Source: Phycisphaerales bacterium UBA3158 (GTDB lineage: Bacteria > Planctomycetota > Phycisphaerae > Phycisphaerales > SM1A02). From it: a DNA stretch of 5,979 bases. Below the pieces are notes generated by a model. The model saw nothing but the letters and a program-made list of their open reading frames with translations, ran no database searches and was not told the origin of the DNA. The DNA lies in NCBI GenBank assembly GCA_002364555.1, contig DEYM01000146.1:1-5979 (forward strand). The letters run 5' to 3'. Shown here in pieces: positions 1 to 3,618 of the stretch (position 1 is the stretch's first letter; each line of letters starts with the position of its first letter). The translations under genes were made by a program, and so were the position numbers.

Positions 1-1
1 C

Positions 2-625
2 TTCGGTGAAGGCGAGGTCGACGATGGTGATGATGGCGATGACGACACTGGCGATGGCGATGATGATGGCAATGATGATGGCGATCAGGAAAATGGTCTT
101 CAGGGTCCTGATTCTGCTTCGATAGCACTGGTCAATCAATGGGCCGGTTCGTGGCAGGGCCAGATCACCATCGACAACTCCTATGGCGACCTGCCGATGC
201 TCAGCTGGAACATCTCGTGGGAAGGTGGCCCCGACTTCGCCAGCCTCTGGGATGGAAGTCTGTCCCAGGAGAATGGCCGAACGGTCGTACGTGATGCAGG
301 CTACAACGCCTTCATTCCCGCTGGTGGCACCAAGACCTTCAGCTTCATAGCCAATGGCGACTGGGCACCGGTCTTCAGCAACGTCGAACTCAACGGCTAC
401 GTCATCGATATGGATGGCGCGGAGAACGATGACGACGTCGAGGAACCCGCCTCATGCCCCGGAGACCTGAACCTTGATGGGAACGTCGATGTCATTGACT
501 TGCTTCTCATCATTGATGACTGGAACAGCGTAGATCCCGGTAACCCCGCGGACCTTGACAACGATGGTGTGGTGGCCGTCGGAGATGTCATGATCGCACT
601 GGAATCATGGGGGTCATGCCCCTGA
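2..625 (+). CDS. Secreted CBM2-like / dockerin-like protein, C-terminal part (5' end outside window)
   Basis: The frame is open from the window edge, so the start and any catalytic domain lie upstream; 207 residues are visible. Residues 7-28 are an Asp/Gly/Asn linker. Residues about 41-135 resemble a family 2 carbohydrate-binding module: regularly spaced Trp (W47, W51, W69, W73, W83, W121), a SLWDGSLS segment, a YNAFIPAGG turn and a closing VELNG strand. After a short acidic linker (140-148), residues 152-206 form a dockerin-like module with two 12-residue calcium loops. Ligands are D155/N157/D159/N161/D163/D166 and D184/D186/D188/D195, each loop followed by a Leu/Ile-rich helix ending in Trp. 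C152 and C206 bracket the module and could form a disulfide. By inference this is an exported polysaccharide-binding protein, perhaps the tail of a glycoside hydrolase. Assignment to CBM2 is by pattern only. The dockerin-like tail is of a type common in planctomycete exported proteins and does not by itself imply a cellulosome. Confidence 0.85.
   Translation, partial: FGEGEVDDGDDGDDDTGDGDDDGNDDGDQENGLQGPDSASIALVNQWAGSWQGQITIDNSYGDLPMLSWNISWEGGPDFASLWDGSLSQENGRTVVRDAGYNAFIPAGGTKTFSFIANGDWAPVFSNVELNGYVIDMDGAENDDDVEEPASCPGDLNLDGNVDVIDLLLIIDDWNSVDPGNPADLDNDGVVAVGDVMIALESWGSCP
20..85 (+). repeat. GAT/GGC codon repeat encoding an Asp-Gly linker
   Basis: Imperfect tandem GAT, GAC and GGC codons encode a run of Asp and Gly with a few Thr and Asn. 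It separates the upstream, unseen domain from the CBM2-like domain. Because the unit is three bases, length changes would keep the frame. The negative charge could bind divalent cations, but that is inference. Confidence 0.75.
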
Positions 626-643
626 GATATCGGTGGAATTCAT

Positions 644-808
644 CTTCGAACCGTGAGGAAGAGCTCGGTTCGGGGAAGGATTCACCGAGGACACGGAGCA
701 TCTGATGCTCCACATTCCAGCCCTGGGATGATTCGAACACGCTTGAATCACCTCGAGTTCCATTCACTGGCAACGCCTCGACAAACGGAAGTGGTCGAGG
801 CGTTGTCG
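644..808 (+). other. Array of four consecutive stem-loops downstream of the CBM/dockerin gene
   Basis: Four separate hairpins follow the stop codon at 625. Hairpin 1 pairs 644-653 with 666-675 (10 bp including two G-U, 12-nt loop). Hairpin 2 pairs 695-701 with 705-711 (7 bp, loop CTG). Hairpin 3 pairs 729-736 with 743-750 (8 bp including one G-U). Hairpin 4 pairs 768-782 with 794-808. None is followed by a T-run. The group may be a structured 3' UTR, a set of terminators or RNA-stabilising elements, or a small RNA; the sequence alone does not decide. Confidence 0.45.
768..808 (+). terminator. Strong hairpin, candidate terminator lacking a U-tract
   Basis: CAACGCCTCGAC (771-782) is perfectly repeated in inverse as GTCGAGGCGTTG (794-805) around an 11-nt loop. 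The stem extends outward by three more pairs, two of them G-U. It is the most stable-looking hairpin in the window and lies 143 bases after the upstream stop codon. The following bases are TTCAG rather than a T-run, so a classical intrinsic terminator is not supported. It could be bidirectional or stabilise a 3' end. Confidence 0.35.
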
Positions 809-1262
809 CATTCAGTCCGGATGAGATGGCACCCCCCGCTGACCCGTTCGAAGAGACGCCCGTTCATAGGATCTTCCCGATACAGGTCATCGAAGGGGAA
901 TCCATCCAGATGAGATCATCTCGGCCTCTGCCACTTCTCGAGGAAGGAAAGCGATTCGAGAATGGCATCCATGTCGCGATATCGCCGGGTATCAAACAGC
1001 CGTCCCTGAAATGGCCTTCGTCTCGATCATGCAGATGACCTCGTTCCACGGCCGGACTCCTGACCGGCGGATGGCCGGAGTATTCACCACCATGAGGTAT
1101 CGGGTGGCCCTCGTCGTCCTCATCTGCGATGATCGGGCAAGCATTTGTCACAGGTGCGATCTCGAACCCGTGGTCACCTGGGAGGGCACTCGTGACATCC
1201 ATCATCTGGTGCTGGGCAATACCCTGACCGGACAATCCGCTTTTCGTTGACCCGTTCAATCC
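809..1262. other. Intergenic stretch without a convincing gene
   Basis: Several frames are open here on both strands, but none has a recognisable domain, a good ribosome binding site and gene-like composition together. The best forward candidate starts at ATG 826 and runs to 1038 (70 residues). A 181-residue reverse frame (1409 to 864) overlaps the first 131 bases of the deaminase gene and looks like an antisense shadow. Two shorter reverse frames (1144 to 992 and about 1020 to 916) could be one frameshifted relic; see findings. Small inverted repeats occur at 912-922 (GAGAT-C-ATCTC) and 1051-1068 (GCCGG, 8-nt loop, CCGGC). A TTGACC at 1247-1252 resembles a -35 box for the downstream gene, but no good -10 is placed to match it. 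Confidence 0.4.
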
Positions 1263-1278
1263 GAAGGAACATCGAATC

Positions 1279-1716
1279 ATGAGTGACAAATGGGATCTTC
1301 GTTTTCTCGAACTGGCCGACTGCATCGCCAAATGGAGCAAGGATCCGGACCGGGGAGTCGGCTGTGTCATTGCATCTTCTGATCGGCGAGTCTGCGCCAC
1401 CGGATTCAACGGACTACCCTCGGGAGTCGAGGATCATCCAGACAGACTGGCGCGACCCGCGAAGTACGATCTGATGTGCCATGCGGAAGCCAACGCGATC
1501 GTGCAATGTGCGAGGCATGGCATTTCCCCGATCGATGCCACCATCTACTGCACGTTCTTTCCGTGCATCCAGTGCGCCATCATGATTGTCCAGGCAGGCC
1601 TTTCACGGGTTGTTTCGCGAAAACTGGCTCCCGGCGACGAGCACTGGGCCGAGAGCATCGCGAAATCACAGGCGGTCTTCAGTGAAGCCGGTATCGCGTG
1701 GGAAATGCTCGGTTGA
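1279..1716 (+). CDS. dCMP/cytidine deaminase-family zinc enzyme, probable deoxycytidylate deaminase
   Basis: The 145-residue protein carries the two hallmarks of the zinc-dependent cytidine/deoxycytidylate deaminase fold. HAE is at 68-70, with H68 as zinc ligand and E70 as proton shuttle. PCIQC is at 95-99, with C96 and C99 as zinc ligands. The N-terminal segment WSKDPDRGVG, a following VIAS strand and TGFNGLPSG (41-49) match the substrate-side region of dCMP deaminases. The length is normal for single-domain bacterial members, which convert dCMP to dUMP for dTMP synthesis in the cytosol. The substrate is inferred from this similarity; a different nucleotide or free-base substrate cannot be excluded. 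The ATG at 1279 is preceded by GAAGGA (1263-1268), 10 bases upstream. There is no close partner gene: the upstream 650 bases are non-coding and astB begins 88 bases downstream, probably from its own promoter. Confidence 0.9.
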   Translation: MSDKWDLRFLELADCIAKWSKDPDRGVGCVIASSDRRVCATGFNGLPSGVEDHPDRLARPAKYDLMCHAEANAIVQCARHGISPIDATIYCTFFPCIQCAIMIVQAGLSRVVSRKLAPGDEHWAESIAKSQAVFSEAGIAWEMLG

Positions 1717-1764
1717 GACCGAACAGGACACGCAATGATGCAGGCTCTGACTTCATGATCCGTA

Positions 1765-1775
1765 GGCAGCCTGCC
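1765..1775. promoter_or_regulatory. GGCAG-C-CTGCC palindrome overlapping the putative astB -35 box
   Basis: A perfect 5-bp inverted repeat with a single central base lies across the likely -35 region of the astB promoter. Its position is where a repressor or activator operator would be expected. The short half-sites make chance occurrence quite possible. Confidence 0.25.
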
Positions 1776-1798
1776 ACCCGGGGCGAGAGCGGTAGAAT
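1771..1798 (+). promoter_or_regulatory. Putative astB promoter, leaderless type
   Basis: TAGAAT at 1793-1798 matches five of six bases of the TATAAT consensus. CTGCCA at 1771-1776, 16 bp upstream, matches four of six bases of TTGACA. Only six bases separate the -10 box from the ATG at 1805, so transcription would be expected to start at or next to the A of the start codon. That agrees with the absence of a usable Shine-Dalgarno sequence: the only AGGA (1800-1803) is one base from the ATG. Confidence 0.45.
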
Positions 1799-1804
1799 CA
1801 GGAC

Positions 1805-3118
1805 ATGACGACTCGAGAAATGAACTTCGATGGACTGGTCGGACCTACGCACAACTATGCTGGGCTTTCCTTTGGAAACGTGGCCTCCAGAGACCATGGC
1901 GGTCAGGTGAGTCATCCTCGTGCGGCAGCTCTTCAAGGAGTGGCCAAGATGCGAGCGGTCTCCCAAATGGGTTTCGATCAGGGCTTCCTTCCCCCACTTG
2001 CCCGTCCGGCTCCCTCGGTGCTGCGATCCGCGGGATTCGAAGGTGACGACAAATCCGTTCTCAGGGAAGCCGGCAAGGTCGACCCTGTTCTTCTGGCACA
2101 AGCCTGCTCGGCTTCGTGCATGTGGACCGCCAACGCCGCCACCATTTCACCCTCGAGCGATACGGAGGATGGACGTGTCCATCTGACTCCGGCGAATCTG
2201 ATCGCCCAGTTCCATAGATCGATAGAGACACCGCATACCGCCGCTGTTCTCCGGACCGCCTTCTCGGACACCTCCCTGTTCGCGCACCACGAACCTCTTC
2301 CGGCGAGTACGCAGTTCGGGGACGAGGGTGCAGCCAACCACACCCGACTGTGCACCTCCAGAGGATTCGTCCATCTGTTCGTATACGGGGCGCAGCACCG
2401 TCGACATGATGCTCCCAGACCTCGTCGATTTCCGGCAAGGCAGACCCTCGAAGCATCCGAGGCCATCGCGAGAAGACATGGCGTCGGCAATCCCCTCTTC
2501 ATCCAGCAGAACCCCGATGTGATCGACAGAGGCGTCTTCCACAACGATGTGATCAGCGTCGGAACCGGAAACGTGCTGCTGTATCACGAACATGCCTATC
2601 TGGACAGTGACGAGGTCATCGGGAAGATCGCTGAAATACTCGGTGAGGAGTTCATCCCACTCATGGTTTCCGAGGACATGGTCCCGGTGGAGACCTGTGT
2701 CCGGAGCTATCTCTTCAACAGCCAGCTTCTCGAGAAGGACGACGGATCGATGATTTTGGTCGCTCCCATCGAGTGTCGTGAAGACGACCAGGTGCGTGGA
2801 CTCTGCGAGAGGTGGTGCGAGGAAGACAACCCGATACGGGAAATTCACTGGATGGATGTCCGTGAGTCCATGCACAACGGTGGTGGCCCGGCCTGCCTGC
2901 GACTTCGCGTTCCATTGAACGACCATGAGCGAGCCGCCGTCCATCAGGGGTTGGTACTGACACCTTCGAGGGCCGATCAGCTGGAATCCTGGATTCGCAA
3001 GTGGTATCCGGAATCGCTTCATCCGGAACAACTCTCCGATCCGGAGCTGTTCGATCGATGCCGGGCGGCGATGCTGGCCCTCGAGGATCTGCTCGGATTT
3101 CCGATCATTCAATCCTGA
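1805..3118 (+). CDS. astB: N-succinylarginine dihydrolase (AstB)
   Basis: This cytosolic enzyme of the arginine succinyltransferase pathway hydrolyses N2-succinylarginine to N2-succinylornithine, CO2 and two NH3. The 437 residues align along nearly their whole length with E. coli AstB (about 447) as I recall it. Matching blocks are NFDGLVGPTHNYAGLSFGN, WTANAATISPS, GDEGAANH, FVYG, PARQT.EASEA, QQNPDVID.GVFHNDVI, YLFNSQLL..DDGSM, LRESM-like VRESMHNGGGPACLRLRV. The guanidine-modifying catalytic residues are kept: E174 in GDEGAANH, H246 in FHNDVI and C364 in GPACLRL. Expected substrate contacts N110, R138, R212, D248 and N358 are also present. ATG 1805 gives the same N-terminal length as E. coli (five residues before NFDG), which fixes the start despite the missing ribosome binding site. 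The other ast genes (A, C, D, E), clustered in enterobacteria, are not in this window. The 42-base gap to the next small gene would permit co-transcription. Confidence 0.96.
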   Translation: MTTREMNFDGLVGPTHNYAGLSFGNVASRDHGGQVSHPRAAALQGVAKMRAVSQMGFDQGFLPPLARPAPSVLRSAGFEGDDKSVLREAGKVDPVLLAQACSASCMWTANAATISPSSDTEDGRVHLTPANLIAQFHRSIETPHTAAVLRTAFSDTSLFAHHEPLPASTQFGDEGAANHTRLCTSRGFVHLFVYGAQHRRHDAPRPRRFPARQTLEASEAIARRHGVGNPLFIQQNPDVIDRGVFHNDVISVGTGNVLLYHEHAYLDSDEVIGKIAEILGEEFIPLMVSEDMVPVETCVRSYLFNSQLLEKDDGSMILVAPIECREDDQVRGLCERWCEEDNPIREIHWMDVRESMHNGGGPACLRLRVPLNDHERAAVHQGLVLTPSRADQLESWIRKWYPESLHPEQLSDPELFDRCRAAMLALEDLLGFPIIQS

Positions 3119-3124
3119 AAAGTG

Positions 3125-3151
3125 CCAAGGTGATCACACGCGAGACCTTGG
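3125..3151 (+). promoter_or_regulatory. Hairpin between astB and the small gene, overlapping its ribosome binding site
   Basis: CCAAGGT (3125-3131) pairs perfectly with ACCTTGG (3145-3151) around a 13-nt loop. It begins six bases after the astB stop codon. The 3' arm takes in the first two bases of the GGAGGG Shine-Dalgarno (3150-3155) of ATG 3161, so folding could reduce initiation there. It may equally be an astB 3'-end structure; there is no T-run after it. Confidence 0.4.
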
Positions 3152-3160
3152 AGGGCATAG

Positions 3161-3400
3161 ATGAAGGTGCCTCCTCACTCTGCTTCACGTCAGGATTGTC
3201 ACATGAAAATGTATCTACTCAAAAATGGTTCCCTCGCCATTGACCTCAACCGACACTCCAATGGATGCCTCTACGTCCAAAGATCCGATCTGGGCATCGC
3301 AGCCTGGATTCCTCGAAGCATGATCAGATCCACCCTCAAGACTCGTCAGGCCTATGAATTGGCCCGAATGTCCAACATGCCCCTCGCAGCAACCGGCTGA
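3161..3400 (+). CDS. Small protein of unknown function
   Basis: I do not recognise this 79-residue frame. It is basic and has no clear signal peptide or membrane helix. The core from residue 15 looks protein-like: MYLLKNGSLAIDL, then a CLYVQRSD strand, an AAWIPRS segment and a probable C-terminal helix (KTRQAYELARM). Two starts compete. ATG 3161 has an excellent GGAGGG five bases upstream. ATG 3203 (65 residues) has AGGA at 3192-3195, seven bases upstream, and starts exactly at the protein-like core. The first 14 codons have mostly A or T at the third position, unlike the rest, which favours 3203 on composition. The gene starts 42 bases after astB, so it could share its transcript. An antisense frame over 3424-3215 looks like a shadow. 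Whether the gene is real is supported only by ribosome binding sites and composition. Confidence 0.5.
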   Translation: MKVPPHSASRQDCHMKMYLLKNGSLAIDLNRHSNGCLYVQRSDLGIAAWIPRSMIRSTLKTRQAYELARMSNMPLAATG

Positions 3401-3415
3401 ATGGATCCGCCGGTT
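3391..3415 (+). terminator. Hairpin at the end of the small gene, candidate terminator
   Basis: AACCGGC (3391-3397) pairs with GCCGGTT (3409-3415) around an 11-nt loop that starts with the TGA stop codon. The stem is GC-rich but the following bases are ATCGCTC, with no T-run. It could end the astB/small-gene transcript, though weakly as an intrinsic terminator. Confidence 0.35.
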
Positions 3416-3468
3416 ATCGCTCAAGTGCCATGACGCACTCTTCAGGGGTCCTCCAGGAACGATTCGGC

Positions 3469-3523
3469 CCGATACGGGACCTGCCGGTCCCCCATCGGAT
3501 CCCCTACCTCACTAGGGAGGGAT
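3469..3523 (+). other. Compact two-hairpin structure in the intergenic region upstream of the amidohydrolase gene
   Basis: The first hairpin pairs 3469-3473 with 3494-3498 and 3476-3481 with 3486-3491. The two helices are separated by a symmetrical 2x2 internal loop and closed by a TGCC tetraloop. Immediately after it, ATCCC (3499-3503) pairs with GGGAT (3519-3523), with CCT/AGG pairing possible inside. Together they could be a terminator for upstream genes or part of the 5' UTR of the gene at 3619. I do not recognise a known riboswitch class. No convincing promoter was seen between 3523 and 3619; TAGACT at 3553-3558 is a weak -10 without a -35. Confidence 0.4.
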
Positions 3524-3618
3524 TCTGGAGGGCTTAAAGTGGATTCTCGACGTAGACTCTTTGGTCCTGCATGATCCCCATCCATGCCAATCCAATCGAG
3601 TCCTACTGGAGAGTCCCC

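Noticed and set aside
729..750. Reverse-strand GTTCGAATC resembling a tRNA T-loop
   Set aside because: No T-stem, anticodon arm or acceptor stem can be built around it; the bases instead form a simple hairpin.
653..913. Forward open frame of 86 residues after the CBM/dockerin gene
   Set aside because: It runs through the hairpin array, is rich in Arg, Ser and His, and has no convincing ribosome binding site or domain.
1155..1175. Reverse-strand GGTTCGAGATC resembling a tRNA T-loop
   Set aside because: The flanking bases do not pair as a T-stem and no cloverleaf can be drawn.
864..1409. A 181-residue minus-strand open frame overlapping the start of the deaminase gene
   Set aside because: It overlaps the first 131 bases of a confident gene, has no recognisable domain, and its composition (many His, Arg, Ser, Pro) is typical of an antisense shadow.
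2147..3112. A 321-residue minus-strand open frame inside astB
   Set aside because: It lies wholly antisense to a highly conserved enzyme gene and shows no recognisable family; codon structure of astB explains it.
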